The notes beneath the pieces are model-generated. The model saw nothing but the letters and a program-made list of their open reading frames with translations, ran no database searches and had not been told where the DNA came from. Made by a program: the position numbers and the translations under genes. This document shows, piece after piece, positions 26,289 to 34,603 of a stretch of DNA of 40,323 bases. This DNA comes from Lentimicrobiaceae bacterium (GTDB taxonomy: Bacteria; Bacteroidota; Bacteroidia; Bacteroidales; F082), in NCBI GenBank assembly GCA_002708315.1, contig PANC01000009.1:122833-163155 (forward strand), written 5' to 3'. Numbering within the stretch: position 1 is the stretch's first letter; every line of letters begins with the position of its first letter.

Positions 26289-26644
26289 TAAAAACTAGTG
26301 GTTTAATATCTTTAATTTTCAGTTTGCAGTTTAATTTTCAGATTATATATAAATAATTAAATCTCACCAATAATATTTACTTGTTTGAAGGTGCCCTATT
26401 TTAGATCTTGTTTTTTGTATGTATAAAGTGAAACATTCTGTCAATCAACTATTAAATCCAAATCGTCATAACAAAAAATTTACGTTTATAATCTCCATAT
26501 TAGTTAATTTAACTACCTTTGTCGTGAATACGGACTTGAAAATTTGCGCAGTTATTACTAATTCCAACCATTTTAGTTTTTCACAGCTCTTCTTTTTATT
26601 TTAAAATAAACACCGTATGAATTAATAACTAATTGATTAATATT
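26289..26644. other. Intergenic region holding the leader of the cold-shock cluster
   Basis: AT-rich divergent gap. The -7 element at 26514-26521 would give an RNA leader of about 115 nt for the RNA-binding protein gene. A 61-codon frame (26419-26604) overlaps this promoter, has a phenylalanine-rich low-complexity translation and is not credible. Nothing else is recognised. Confidence 0.5.
26514..26521 (+). promoter_or_regulatory. -7 promoter element of the RRM/cold-shock cluster
   Basis: TACCTTTG, an exact TAnnTTTG match, about 124 bp before the RRM gene start. The -33 side is weak. A long leader is common for cold-shock genes and may carry temperature control. Confidence 0.45.
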
Positions 26645-26896
26645 ATGAATATTTATGTAGGTAACCTTAATTATAGGGTTGAAGAAAATGAAATTAAAGA
26701 ATTATTTGAAGAATTTGGTGAGGTTGAAACATGCAAGATTATTACTGATAAATTCAGTGGTAGAAGCAAAGGTTTTGGTTTTGTAACCATGGATGATGAC
26801 GCTGCTGGCAGTGCCATTGAGAATCTTAACGGCAAATCATATAAAGATCGCGATCTTGTTGTGAATGAGGCTAAACCAAAGAGAGAAAGCTATTAA
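26645..26896 (+). CDS. RNA-binding protein, single RRM domain
   Basis: 83 residues. Both RNP motifs of an RNA recognition motif are present: IYVGNL (RNP2) at the very N-terminus and KGFGFVTM (RNP1), with the usual LFEEFGEVETCKIITDKFSG between them. Small RRM proteins of this kind bind RNA and are often cold-induced. ATG 26645 (MNIYVGNL) is the family start; the TTG 12 bp upstream is not needed. It is followed after 12 bp by a cold-shock protein gene, probably co-transcribed. Confidence 0.92.
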   Translation: MNIYVGNLNYRVEENEIKELFEEFGEVETCKIITDKFSGRSKGFGFVTMDDDAAGSAIENLNGKSYKDRDLVVNEAKPKRESY

Positions 26897-26908
26897 GAAA
26901 TTAATATA

Positions 26909-27106
26909 ATGAAAAAGGGAATAGTAAAGTGGTATGATGAAACCAAGGGATTTGGTTTCATTACCTCAGATGAGGGAGAAGAAGTATTTGTGCATATGTC
27001 GAACCTCGACAGTCCATACAGTGGACTTGAGCAAGACGAGTCGGTTACTTTTAAGGTGAAGAAAGGGGATAAAGGATTGGTTGCGCTTAATGTAAAAACC
27101 GTTTAA
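26909..27106 (+). CDS. Cold-shock protein, CspA family
   Basis: 65 residues covering one cold-shock domain: GIVKWYDETKGFGFITSDEG carries the RNP1-type KGFGFI, and EEVFVHMSNL the RNP2-type VFVH. It binds single-stranded nucleic acid and acts as an RNA chaperone or antiterminator. Second gene of a three-gene cluster of RNA-binding proteins. Confidence 0.95.
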   Translation: MKKGIVKWYDETKGFGFITSDEGEEVFVHMSNLDSPYSGLEQDESVTFKVKKGDKGLVALNVKTV

Positions 27107-27143
27107 TATACCACATTAGTAATAATTAAAACTAAAATATTAT

Positions 27144-27596
27144 ATGGGTAGATCACAAGAAACGTTTAACAAGAAGGATGTCAGAAGCCGAAAGGAAAAA
27201 AAGCGTAAAGAAAAGGAAGCCAAGCGACTGGCAAGGAAGGAGAATGAAAAGAAGGGGAGTTTAGACGATATGATCGCCTATGTAGATGAGAATGGGATGC
27301 TTACATCAGAGCCACCTGATCCAGCCAAGAAAAAGAAAATTAAAGTTGAAGATATACAACTCGGTGTTCCATCTGTTGATAGTGCGGATGATATGGACCC
27401 AATAAGAAAAGGTGTTGTTAGCTTTTTCAACGATTCCAAAGGATATGGATTCATAAAAGATATGGAGACCAAGGAAAGCTTATTTGTTCATATTAATAAT
27501 GTGGAGTTTGAAATTACCGAGAACAATATTGTTACTTTCGAAGTGGAAAGAGGTCCAAAGGGAATGGTAGCGGTGAAGGTTAAGCTATTTAAGTAG
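27144..27596 (+). CDS. Cold-shock-domain protein with basic coiled N-terminus
   Basis: 150 residues. The first 45 are highly charged (KKDVRSRKEKKRKEKEAKRL), probably helical and RNA-binding. A conserved linker (SLDDMIAYVDENGMLTSEPP) follows, and the last 65 residues are a cold-shock domain (GVVSFFNDSKGYGFI, SLFVHINN). This architecture is common in Bacteroidota. It lies 37 bp after the CspA gene and converges with ogt, leaving 17 bp between stops. Confidence 0.88.
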   Translation: MGRSQETFNKKDVRSRKEKKRKEKEAKRLARKENEKKGSLDDMIAYVDENGMLTSEPPDPAKKKKIKVEDIQLGVPSVDSADDMDPIRKGVVSFFNDSKGYGFIKDMETKESLFVHINNVEFEITENNIVTFEVERGPKGMVAVKVKLFK

Positions 27597-27613
27597 TTTA
27601 AACTTTTATAAGT

Positions 27614-28150
27614 TTACATGTCGAACATATCCAATTGAGGATCAAGTATTATGTTCTCAAGTTTAAGAAGTTTCTTTTTAACGTTAACTCCCCCTGCATA
27701 TCCAACAAGTTTTTTATTGCTTCCTATTACTCTATGGCAGGGTACTATTATGGCAATAGAGTTGGCCCCGTTAGCAGATGCTACAGCTCTTGTTGAATTA
27801 GGGTTGCCAATGTCATTGGAGATGTCTTGATAAGACACTGTTTGTCCCCATGATACACTCAACAAATGCTCCCATATCTCTACCTGAAATGGTGTGCCTG
27901 CAAAATTTAATGGAAGTTCAAACTTTTTTCTATCTCCATTGAAATATTGCTCCAACTGATTTATAGTTTCGCTAATTATGGGGGTTAGGTTTTCAACATA
28001 ATCTGCTCCAAAAAATATTTTGATTCTCTTGTCAATTGTTGATCGCATTTTGCGATATCGCCAGTCACAGAGACATAATCTGTCGTAGTAATCACCAATT
28101 ATTAGCTCACCGTAGGGTGTTTTATAGTAAGCAATGTTAATATCCTCCAT
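27614..28150 (-). CDS. ogt: Methylated-DNA--protein-cysteine methyltransferase
   Basis: 178 residues. Repairs O6-alkylguanine by transferring the alkyl group to its own cysteine, a single-use reaction. Active site IVPCHRVIG with Cys138; helix-turn-helix region SYQDISNDIGNPNSTRAVAS; the Asn hinge and arginine finger (STRAVA) are present. The N-terminal domain is the short Ogt type, without an Ada regulatory domain. It starts 5 bp after the stop of the nuclease-fold gene, so the two are probably co-transcribed. Confidence 0.93.
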   Translation of the reverse strand: MEDINIAYYKTPYGELIIGDYYDRLCLCDWRYRKMRSTIDKRIKIFFGADYVENLTPIISETINQLEQYFNGDRKKFELPLNFAGTPFQVEIWEHLLSVSWGQTVSYQDISNDIGNPNSTRAVASANGANSIAIIVPCHRVIGSNKKLVGYAGGVNVKKKLLKLENIILDPQLDMFDM

Positions 28151-28155
28151 TTTTA

Positions 28156-29226
28156 TTAATCCAGTAGTCGAACCTTCAGATAAACAGGGTTATGGTCACT
28201 CCATGCAAACATCAGATCTACAACTTTTGATTCGAGAATTTCAACATTGGGTGAAACCAGATAATAATCAAGACATGTTGTTGTGTTTTCACCTAAAACA
28301 AAGGGCTTAATGTTGCTCCTGTTAGTAGGTGCAGAATCATCATAGCCCCATACCCAACCTTCTGGCATAAAGTCTTGATTCATCTTCACTATGGATGGCT
28401 TGTATTTATGACCACCATAGTATCCGTTAGGCTCATATCCTGGCGGAATCTGATTCCAATCCCCACCAGCTACCACATAGTTACCTTTTTCAAATTCCTC
28501 TAGCATTGCTTTTTTTATGATCTGAAGTTCTTCAATCCTTAGAATACTATCGTATACATATGCTGAATTATGAGTGTTGAGAACAACAAGGTCTTTTCCA
28601 TTTTGCAATGGATACCTATTAAGTAAAAAGCATCTATCAAGTAAAAATAGCTTATCTGGCCAAGATGCAATTAATGGATATGCATGTCGTATAGCCTCGA
28701 TGGGGGGAAATGCCGAAAATGTCATTATTCCACCTTCCACGTAACCCAAAGGACTGCTCACAGGTATTGGCACGTGCTTACAGTCATAGTTTTTCGCAAA
28801 AATTCCATAGCTGTCTTTTTTAACCTTTGTTATTTCTATTACCTGATTAACAGAATAACTTCTTTTGGAATCATAATCTACTTCTTGTAATAGCCAGAAA
28901 TCAACTGTATCATTTGTTTCAATGAAGTTTAAAACATTTTTCAAATACTTTTCGCTGAGGTCCCTTGAAGGACGAACACCTTTGCCACCATCATAAAAGA
29001 AATCCATATCACCACCAAGGCCAGCGTAGCCAATATTCCAGTTCATTAGTGAGAATGTATCCGTTTTAAGTGCCTTAACATCGTGATCACCCTTTGTAAC
29101 TATATACTTAATTTTATCGGGCTTATAATCAGTAATGGTTATGTAACCCACAAAACCCACAAAGAGTATTATTGCTGCTAATATTAACCAGCCAATAAAT
29201 CTGAATATTTTCTTAATAAATCTCAT
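28156..29226 (-). CDS. Endonuclease/exonuclease/phosphatase-fold protein, membrane-anchored
   Basis: 356 residues. One N-terminal helix (FIGWLILAAIILFVGFVGYI) anchors or exports it. Catalytic EEP motifs: SLMNWNIGYAG (Asn), WLLQEVDYD (metal-binding Glu), VVAGGDWNQIPPG (Asp-x-Asn) and FAWSDHNPVYLKV (Asp-His). The extracytoplasmic placement argues for a phosphodiesterase or phosphatase on lipid, nucleotide or sugar phosphates rather than DNA repair, despite pairing with ogt. A one-mismatch -7 element (GTAATTTG, 29243-29250) lies 17 bp before the ATG. Confidence 0.78.
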   Translation of the reverse strand: MRFIKKIFRFIGWLILAAIILFVGFVGYITITDYKPDKIKYIVTKGDHDVKALKTDTFSLMNWNIGYAGLGGDMDFFYDGGKGVRPSRDLSEKYLKNVLNFIETNDTVDFWLLQEVDYDSKRSYSVNQVIEITKVKKDSYGIFAKNYDCKHVPIPVSSPLGYVEGGIMTFSAFPPIEAIRHAYPLIASWPDKLFLLDRCFLLNRYPLQNGKDLVVLNTHNSAYVYDSILRIEELQIIKKAMLEEFEKGNYVVAGGDWNQIPPGYEPNGYYGGHKYKPSIVKMNQDFMPEGWVWGYDDSAPTNRSNIKPFVLGENTTTCLDYYLVSPNVEILESKVVDLMFAWSDHNPVYLKVRLLD

Positions 29227-29327
29227 ATCTGATATTTTACGCCAAATTACTACTTTTAATTTACACCAATATGTGATTCAAACAGAGTGTTTTGAGTAGA
29301 TTTGTGCTGATTTTAAGTAAATACCAT

Positions 29328-29927
29328 TTACACAAGAACATTAGATATATTAATATCAATCTTATCTTCGAATGATATCATTGAATTAATCATTCTTATT
29401 ATTTCAAAGTTTATCAGGTGAGCTGGCCGTATGTGGTCAACATTAATTATACCCTCGTGTATTAGGTACTCCCTTTGGATTCCAGCAAGGAGAGGCTTTG
29501 CAGGCGTTACCCAGTTCTTACCATTGTAAAATAGTAGATTTGCGTAAAATGAATCGGTTATTAGTCCATCCTTAACAATTATAATATCATCAGCAACACC
29601 ACGCCGATTAAATAATTTTTCCAGCGCAGATCTGTTATTATATTTTATACTGTATTCTATGTTATCATCAACCACCAATTTAAGACTATTTATTTGTGGG
29701 AACTCATACTTTACAAATTCGATTTGGTGTCCATTATTATCGTAGGTCACTCTGCATTTATATGGATTTTGAGAAAGCGGCAAATTGGATTCTTGAAGAG
29801 ACCTATTTAGATTTATGGTATTGGAATGGTTGAAGATGGATAAATAGCTTCTATCCATCCTTTTTTGATGGTATTTTAGGTTAAAGAACCTACCATTTTC
29901 ATATTTTATTGTTTCAAGAAGTTTCAT
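29328..29927 (-). CDS. pabC: Class IV aminotransferase-fold enzyme, probable aminodeoxychorismate lyase
   Basis: 199 residues. The fold-type IV PLP signature is seen as DDIIIVKDGLITDSFYANLL, followed by W.TPAKPLLAGIQREYL. The segment EYSIKYNNRSALEKLFNRR supplies a lysine and arginine in the active-site strand. It is shorter than typical PabC (about 270) but matches the short Bacteroidota form. It starts 16 bp after pabB, and the pair supports the role of releasing pyruvate from aminodeoxychorismate to give p-aminobenzoate for folate. Confidence 0.78.
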   Translation of the reverse strand: MKLLETIKYENGRFFNLKYHQKRMDRSYLSIFNHSNTINLNRSLQESNLPLSQNPYKCRVTYDNNGHQIEFVKYEFPQINSLKLVVDDNIEYSIKYNNRSALEKLFNRRGVADDIIIVKDGLITDSFYANLLFYNGKNWVTPAKPLLAGIQREYLIHEGIINVDHIRPAHLINFEIIRMINSMISFEDKIDINISNVLV

Positions 29928-29943
29928 CGTGGTAGTTTAGCAC

Positions 29944-30915
29944 TCACAAGTTGAATGGGATATAAATTTTATCCATGAGCTCTTGATATTCTTCATCTAG
30001 GTTACTTTTGGCGGTTATTCCACCACCACTTTTGTACATTAAGCCATCATTAGTTTGTTCAACATACCTTATCATAACTCCGCTATCGATGTTTTCACCA
30101 TCGAATATACCACATATACCTGTATAGTAACCACGGTCATAATTTTCTGCCTGCTTAATAGCTTCAATGGTTTTTCTCTTTGGTGCTCCTGAAATAGATC
30201 CCGCGGGTAGCATGGAAAAGATCATATCACCAATATTTTGGGTAAATGAAGACGGAAGTTCACCTACTATTTCTGAGCTCATCTGTAGTAGTGCCCCTTT
30301 ATGTGTTTGTACTTTTTCAATATATCTAAACCTCTCTACTCGAACATTTTTGGCAACAATACTAAGGTCATTTCTAATCAGATCAACAATAGTGTAATGT
30401 TCGGCTAATTCCTTTTCGCTTTCAAGTAATTTCTTTCGCGCATTTGGCACGGATGCCATTATTGTTCCTTTCATTGGAAAGGAATGAATTTTACCATTTT
30501 GGGTTTGCACAAATATCTCTGGCGAATAAACCACAAAATTATTCTTAAACCATATCTTATATTTTGCTGATGTGGAATAAAAGATTTCTCTTGGACTCAG
30601 GTTTGTATTAATATTGCTTGGCATGGTAAGGTTGAGTAAAAAGGAGTCACCGTGGCGTATATGTTTTTGCACCAGATTAAATGCCTTTGAGTATCGGCTC
30701 TTTTCAACGGGTTGAGAATTAAATTCCACATTCTTTTTTACAATAACTGATTCGGTATAATTTTTCTTGTCATTTATTGAATACATTATTTGGCTTGCAT
30801 CCACTTCATTTAAGGGAATTATAATTGGTTTTTTCATGTCAAAATCCACAATAAACAAAAATGGTATTTTGGCTTTACCCAATTTGTTCATACGTTGTTT
30901 TGGTGAATCAGACAT
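29944..30915 (-). CDS. pabB: Aminodeoxychorismate synthase component I
   Basis: 323 residues from ATG 30915; the TTG at 30933 lies within the -7 box and is rejected. Chorismate-binding motifs: FPMKGTIMA, EHYTIVDLIRNDLS, FSMLPAGSISGAPKRKTIEA, YYTGICGIFDG and KSGGGITAKSN. It aminates chorismate to 4-amino-4-deoxychorismate, using ammonia from a glutaminase partner (PabA) that is not in the window. Only the catalytic domain is present with a short N-terminus (PFLFIVDFDMKKP), as in compact Bacteroidota PabB. Confidence 0.9.
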   Translation of the reverse strand: MSDSPKQRMNKLGKAKIPFLFIVDFDMKKPIIIPLNEVDASQIMYSINDKKNYTESVIVKKNVEFNSQPVEKSRYSKAFNLVQKHIRHGDSFLLNLTMPSNINTNLSPREIFYSTSAKYKIWFKNNFVVYSPEIFVQTQNGKIHSFPMKGTIMASVPNARKKLLESEKELAEHYTIVDLIRNDLSIVAKNVRVERFRYIEKVQTHKGALLQMSSEIVGELPSSFTQNIGDMIFSMLPAGSISGAPKRKTIEAIKQAENYDRGYYTGICGIFDGENIDSGVMIRYVEQTNDGLMYKSGGGITAKSNLDEEYQELMDKIYIPFNL

Positions 30916-30930
30916 TATTGTTTTTGATTT

Positions 30931-30955
30931 CAAAGATAGTTTTTTTGATACAGCA
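30931..30955 (-). promoter_or_regulatory. Promoter of pabB-pabC
   Basis: TATCTTTG on the minus strand (30938-30931) is an exact TAnnTTTG match 15 bp before the ATG; a TTG lies 15 bp further upstream, slightly close. A very short leader is implied. Confidence 0.5.
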
Positions 30956-31021
30956 ATAATTACATGGGTAGGTCAAAATAAGACATGGAATTGGCCCGCT
31001 GTGATTAAAAAATAAAAGGTA

Positions 31022-32023
31022 TTAAATCATTACAACCCTCTGGTTCTTTGGGTAGTAATCTTGTATTTCTTCTAGAATGGAAACCACTCCCTCCAGGGTT
31101 TCAGTCTCCATTAATTTAAGTCGAAAAGATTTAAAATTTGGGAAACCCTTAAAGTAGTCTCCCCAATGTTTACGTATTTCCATCACTCCTCTACGCTCAC
31201 CTTTCCAGTTAACACTTTTGTGGAGTTGTATGCTGCTTATTTTGATTCTTTCCTCTATATCTGGAGGTGGTAGTAACTCACCAGTTTTTAGGTAGTGCTT
31301 TATTTCTCTAAATATCCATGGGTTTCCATACACTCCTCTTGCAACCATTAATCCATCTACGCCATAATTATCTTTAAAATTCTTGGCAGAAGGGGCATCC
31401 ATTATATCACCATTACCAAAAACTGGAATGTGCATTCGAGGGTTATTTTTAACCTTACCGATTAGCGTCCAATCCGCTGGGATTCTTGGTCTTTGAGTGC
31501 GAGTGCGCGCGTGAATAGTAATGGCATGTATGCCTACATCCTGAACTCTTTCTGCAATGTCAACGATATCTCTTTTGTCGTCATCATATCCTAGACGTGT
31601 TTTGATGGTAACAGGAAGCTTCACTGATTTTACCACGGCTTCTGTCATCTTCACCATTTTGGGTATATCGTTTAATATACCAGAGCCAGCACCCTTTGAA
31701 GCAACCTTTTTAACTGGGCACCCGTAATTGATATCTATAACATCAGGGTTTGCACGTTCAGCATATTGTGCAGCTTTTATCATGGAATCAATATCATGAC
31801 CAAATATTTGAATACCTATTGGCCTTTCAAACTCTTCAAAATCAAGTTTCTTAACGCTTTTGGCAGCATCTCGGATTAAACCCTCGGATGAAATGAACTC
31901 TGTATACATCATATCTGCACCAAACATCTTACATACATACCTAAAAGGGGGGTCAGTAACATCTTCCATTGGTGCCAACAGAATTGGAAAATCTCCAAGC
32001 TCTATGTTTCCTATTTTAATCAA
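31022..32023 (-). CDS. dusB: tRNA-dihydrouridine synthase, DusB type
   Basis: 333 residues. Reduces specific uridines in tRNA D-loops using FMN and NADPH. Motifs: LGDFPILLAPMEDVTDPPFR (FMN site), DINYGCPVKKVASKGAGSGI with catalytic Cys102, HARTRTQ, VFGNGDI and GLMVARGVYGNPWIF. The start is not an ATG. TTG 32023 gives MIKIGNIELG, matching the family N-terminus; an ATT directly follows it. It is divergent from the CPBP protease, with 75 bp between starts. Confidence 0.9.
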   Translation of the reverse strand: MIKIGNIELGDFPILLAPMEDVTDPPFRYVCKMFGADMMYTEFISSEGLIRDAAKSVKKLDFEEFERPIGIQIFGHDIDSMIKAAQYAERANPDVIDINYGCPVKKVASKGAGSGILNDIPKMVKMTEAVVKSVKLPVTIKTRLGYDDDKRDIVDIAERVQDVGIHAITIHARTRTQRPRIPADWTLIGKVKNNPRMHIPVFGNGDIMDAPSAKNFKDNYGVDGLMVARGVYGNPWIFREIKHYLKTGELLPPPDIEERIKISSIQLHKSVNWKGERRGVMEIRKHWGDYFKGFPNFKSFRLKLMETETLEGVVSILEEIQDYYPKNQRVVMI

Positions 32024-32054
32024 TACCTTTTATTTTGAACATTCTTTCGAGCTG

Positions 32055-32062
32055 CAAAAATA
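32055..32062 (-). promoter_or_regulatory. -7 promoter element of dusB
   Basis: TATTTTTG on the minus strand, an exact TAnnTTTG match, about 32 bp before the TTG start. It lies back to back with the element of the divergent gene. Confidence 0.45.
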
Positions 32063-32063
32063 T

Positions 32064-32090
32064 TAATTTTGTAATTCTTTGAAAAGAATT
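32064..32090 (+). promoter_or_regulatory. -7 element and palindrome before the CPBP protease gene
   Basis: TAATTTTG (32064-32071) matches TAnnTTTG. Immediately after it AATTCTTT-GA-AAAGAATT (32073-32090) is a perfect hyphenated palindrome over the predicted RNA start, 9 bp before the ATG. It could be an operator. Confidence 0.4.
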
Positions 32091-32098
32091 TTTTAAAT

Positions 32099-33028
32099 AT
32101 GAGAAGAACTGCACTGTTGGAGAACATTTCTCCCTTTGGTAAATTACTGTTTTTGCTTGGAACAATAATTTTAATGGGCATTGTTAGTGCCATTATAGGA
32201 TTTGGCGCAGGTGCTCTATTGTTCGATGCTAGCATGACTGATCTTTCTGGATTTATTCAATCTCCAAAGGGAGCAAAAGCAGTTGGTTTTTTACAAATAT
32301 ATCAGATAATAAACCAGGTAGGGATATTTATTATACCTGCCATATTTTTTTCCTATTTTGTAAGTGCAAGTTCTGTAACTTATCTTTCACTTGAAAAGAT
32401 TCCAAAGCTGATTAGCGTTTTAGTGGCTGCAATTATCATTTATACCATACTTCCATTTAATGGATACATTGATGAGCTAAATAGGAACATGAGTTTACCA
32501 GATTTTATGCAATCAATTGAGCAGTGGATGCTATCCAAGGAAAAGCATGCTAAAATGCTCACGGAGGTATTTCTAACCACTAGTACACTAACTGGATTGT
32601 GTGTGAACCTGATTATAGTAGCTGTGCTACCTGCAATTGGCGAGGAGCTTATATTTAGGGGCATACTACTAAAATTATTTAATCAGATGTTTAAGAATAT
32701 CCACATTGCTGTACTTCTATCATCCATAATTTTTAGTGCTATACATTTACAATTTTATGGATTTCTTCCAAGACTAATACTGGGTATGATATTGGGATAC
32801 TTGTTTGTATTCACAGGAAATTTATGGGTTCCCATTGCTGCACATTTTGTTAATAATGCATCCTCCGCAGTAATATTTTATTTGCATAGCAACGACTATA
32901 TAAATATTCCCATGGATGATTTTGGTACCACTACTAATGTTGTATACGTGATAGGCAGCCTATTAATATCAGTATGGTTAATGACAATTATTTACCAGAA
33001 AGAAGGGACCAGCATAACCAGTATATGA
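32099..33028 (+). CDS. CPBP family intramembrane metalloprotease
   Basis: 309 residues and about eight helices. CAAX/CPBP (ABI) motifs: AIGEELIFRGILL with Glu182, Glu183 and Arg187; FSAIHLQFYGFLPRLILG with His216; and VPIAAHFVNNAS with His249 and Asn252/253. These form the glutamate/histidine active site within the membrane. Bacterial members process membrane proteins or peptides; the target here is unknown. Confidence 0.88.
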   Translation: MRRTALLENISPFGKLLFLLGTIILMGIVSAIIGFGAGALLFDASMTDLSGFIQSPKGAKAVGFLQIYQIINQVGIFIIPAIFFSYFVSASSVTYLSLEKIPKLISVLVAAIIIYTILPFNGYIDELNRNMSLPDFMQSIEQWMLSKEKHAKMLTEVFLTTSTLTGLCVNLIIVAVLPAIGEELIFRGILLKLFNQMFKNIHIAVLLSSIIFSAIHLQFYGFLPRLILGMILGYLFVFTGNLWVPIAAHFVNNASSAVIFYLHSNDYINIPMDDFGTTTNVVYVIGSLLISVWLMTIIYQKEGTSITSI

Positions 33029-33067
33029 TATATAAACCTCTTGCCTATGTTTTGGGTAGTTTAGCAT

Positions 33068-33101
33068 AAAAAAAAGGCTGGTTCCATTTGGAACCAGCCT
33101 T
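33068..33101 (-). terminator. Strong intrinsic terminator of the exb operon
   Basis: GGCTGGTTCC-ATTT-GGAACCAGCC, extended to a 12-bp perfect stem by flanking AA/TT. On the minus strand it is followed by eight T, 25 bp after the last exbD stop. It also separates the operon from the convergent CPBP gene. Confidence 0.9.
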
Positions 33102-33125
33102 AGTATTATCAAAGTAAATTAAAAA

Positions 33126-33593
33126 CTATCTTTTATCAAGTCCCTTTCGGGTTGAGTAATTAATTTTTAGAGCTCCTGCCTTACGAAGTTCTTGTTTCAC
33201 ATCAGTAACGATACCCATTTTGGTAATACCATCAATTTTAAGAGATGTGGTAATAAACTTCCTGTCGGCTTCGTCACGATCTTCTCTTTCCTTGGCAACA
33301 AATTCCTGGATATCATCAACGGTGGCAAAAGTATCGTTTAGTTGTATACGCGAATTAGTTCCATATAATGCTGATTTAACTGGAGGGCCAATATATATAT
33401 AACTAACAAGAGACTTTCTTTCCAGTTTTTGTATTTCAGTAGCTTCAGGTAATTTAAGTTTAACCTTAAGGCTAACTTCACGCATTACTGTTGTAACCAT
33501 AAAGAAAAACAACAACATGAAGATAATATCGGGTAGCGACGATGTGTTAATTGCCGCTGTACCTTTACTTTTTTTCGTTTTGAATCTTGACAT
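33126..33593 (-). CDS. exbD: ExbD/TolR-type biopolymer transport protein (second copy)
   Basis: 155 residues: a basic cytosolic start, one helix with the functional aspartate (SSLPDIIFMLLFFFMVTTVM), and a periplasmic domain. ExbD subunits couple proton flow through ExbB to TonB. Last gene of the operon, 1 bp after the other exbD. Sequence divergence between the copies suggests heteromeric or specialised roles. Confidence 0.88.
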   Translation of the reverse strand: MSRFKTKKSKGTAAINTSSLPDIIFMLLFFFMVTTVMREVSLKVKLKLPEATEIQKLERKSLVSYIYIGPPVKSALYGTNSRIQLNDTFATVDDIQEFVAKEREDRDEADRKFITTSLKIDGITKMGIVTDVKQELRKAGALKINYSTRKGLDKR

Positions 33594-33594
33594 G

Positions 33595-34173
33595 TTATCT
33601 ACCTCCTATATCTTCGGGTTCAGCTTCAGAAATACGTACGGGTACAGCTTTATTGATACCTTTAATCTTCTTCTTATCTATGAGTTGAGTATACTTAAGT
33701 CCAAACAACTCCATTGAAAGGTCATCCTTCATTTGATTAAATGCACTTGCAAGTTCATTCTGAACCTTTATGTACATTTCATATGACGTACCACGGTCAT
33801 TTTTCAGGGAAATAATTCCCTTTGACATATCTCTTTCCATGCCCAGTTCATCATTCATCTTCACATCGAATTCAGGGTATTCTTCATCACCAGGATGTAT
33901 TGACATAAAATCCATGGCTTTTGCTTTTAAGTCACTTACCAAACCAGGTTTGCCATCAATTAGAAGGCGATCGTGGCTGTTGATTAGAACCTTAAGCACG
34001 TTTCTATCCTTTACGTCAATATCCTCATCTTCATTTTCAACAGGGGGAGGTAGTTTACGGGTAATACCAGTATCTACATCCATCGTTGTGGTTACGAGGA
34101 AAAAAATAAGCAGCAAAAAAGCAATGTCTGCCATTGATCCTGCATTTATTTCAGGGGCTGCTCTCTTAGCCAT
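33595..34173 (-). CDS. exbD: ExbD/TolR-type biopolymer transport protein (first copy)
   Basis: 192 residues with the helix GSMADIAFLLLIFFLVTTTM carrying the conserved Asp. The periplasmic part is longer than in classical ExbD, with an acidic loop (ENEDEDIDVKDRN) and a C-terminal extension (KKIKGINKAVPVRISEAEPE). It lies between the four-helix protein gene (8 bp gap) and the second exbD. Confidence 0.88.
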   Translation of the reverse strand: MAKRAAPEINAGSMADIAFLLLIFFLVTTTMDVDTGITRKLPPPVENEDEDIDVKDRNVLKVLINSHDRLLIDGKPGLVSDLKAKAMDFMSIHPGDEEYPEFDVKMNDELGMERDMSKGIISLKNDRGTSYEMYIKVQNELASAFNQMKDDLSMELFGLKYTQLIDKKKIKGINKAVPVRISEAEPEDIGGR

Positions 34174-34181
34174 AATTTGTT

Positions 34182-34598
34182 CTATTTAAAAAGTTTTACA
34201 ATTGAGGCATAAAGAATTGATAAAACCGTAAGACCAAATGCTATATAAGTAGCAAATAATCCCATACCTACTAACCGGGAGGTTTCAGCTGTTGTTTTCA
34301 ATTCCTCAAGTCTATATTCCGTAAAATCATTACCCGCCAAAGCGTAAGCAACTACAATTACCACAACCAACATTCCGATGCTTATGAGCATCTTAACAAT
34401 ATTTTGGGGGTTAGTGATAAATCCGTAAAGAGGGGATATAACCATTACTGCTACACCAATAATTAGCAGAACTTTAGCCCAGTTGATAAAGAGTTCTGTA
34501 CCCAATGCACCGGCATAGAACAAAACACCAGGAATCACTGAAAGTGCCAGTAACAGGTATAATATCCATCTTGTGATATTGGCAATATTATCTTTCAT
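34182..34598 (-). CDS. Four-helix membrane protein of the exb operon, function unknown
   Basis: 138 residues with four predicted helices (WILYLLLALSVIPGVLFYAG; WAKVLLIIGVAVMVISPLYG; IVKMLISIGMLVVVIVVAYA; GLFATYIAFGLTVLSILYAS). No catalytic motif. It sits 5 bp after the exbB stop and 8 bp before exbD, a place conserved in Bacteroidota exb operons as far as I recall. An accessory subunit or assembly factor of the proton channel is a reasonable inference. Confidence 0.75.
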   Translation of the reverse strand: MKDNIANITRWILYLLLALSVIPGVLFYAGALGTELFINWAKVLLIIGVAVMVISPLYGFITNPQNIVKMLISIGMLVVVIVVAYALAGNDFTEYRLEELKTTAETSRLVGMGLFATYIAFGLTVLSILYASIVKLFK

Positions 34599-34603
34599 GA
34601 TTC

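Noticed and set aside
26419-26604. 61-codon plus-strand frame upstream of the RRM gene
   Set aside because: It overlaps the likely promoter, its translation is low-complexity with many Phe/Leu/Asn, and it has no recognisable feature.
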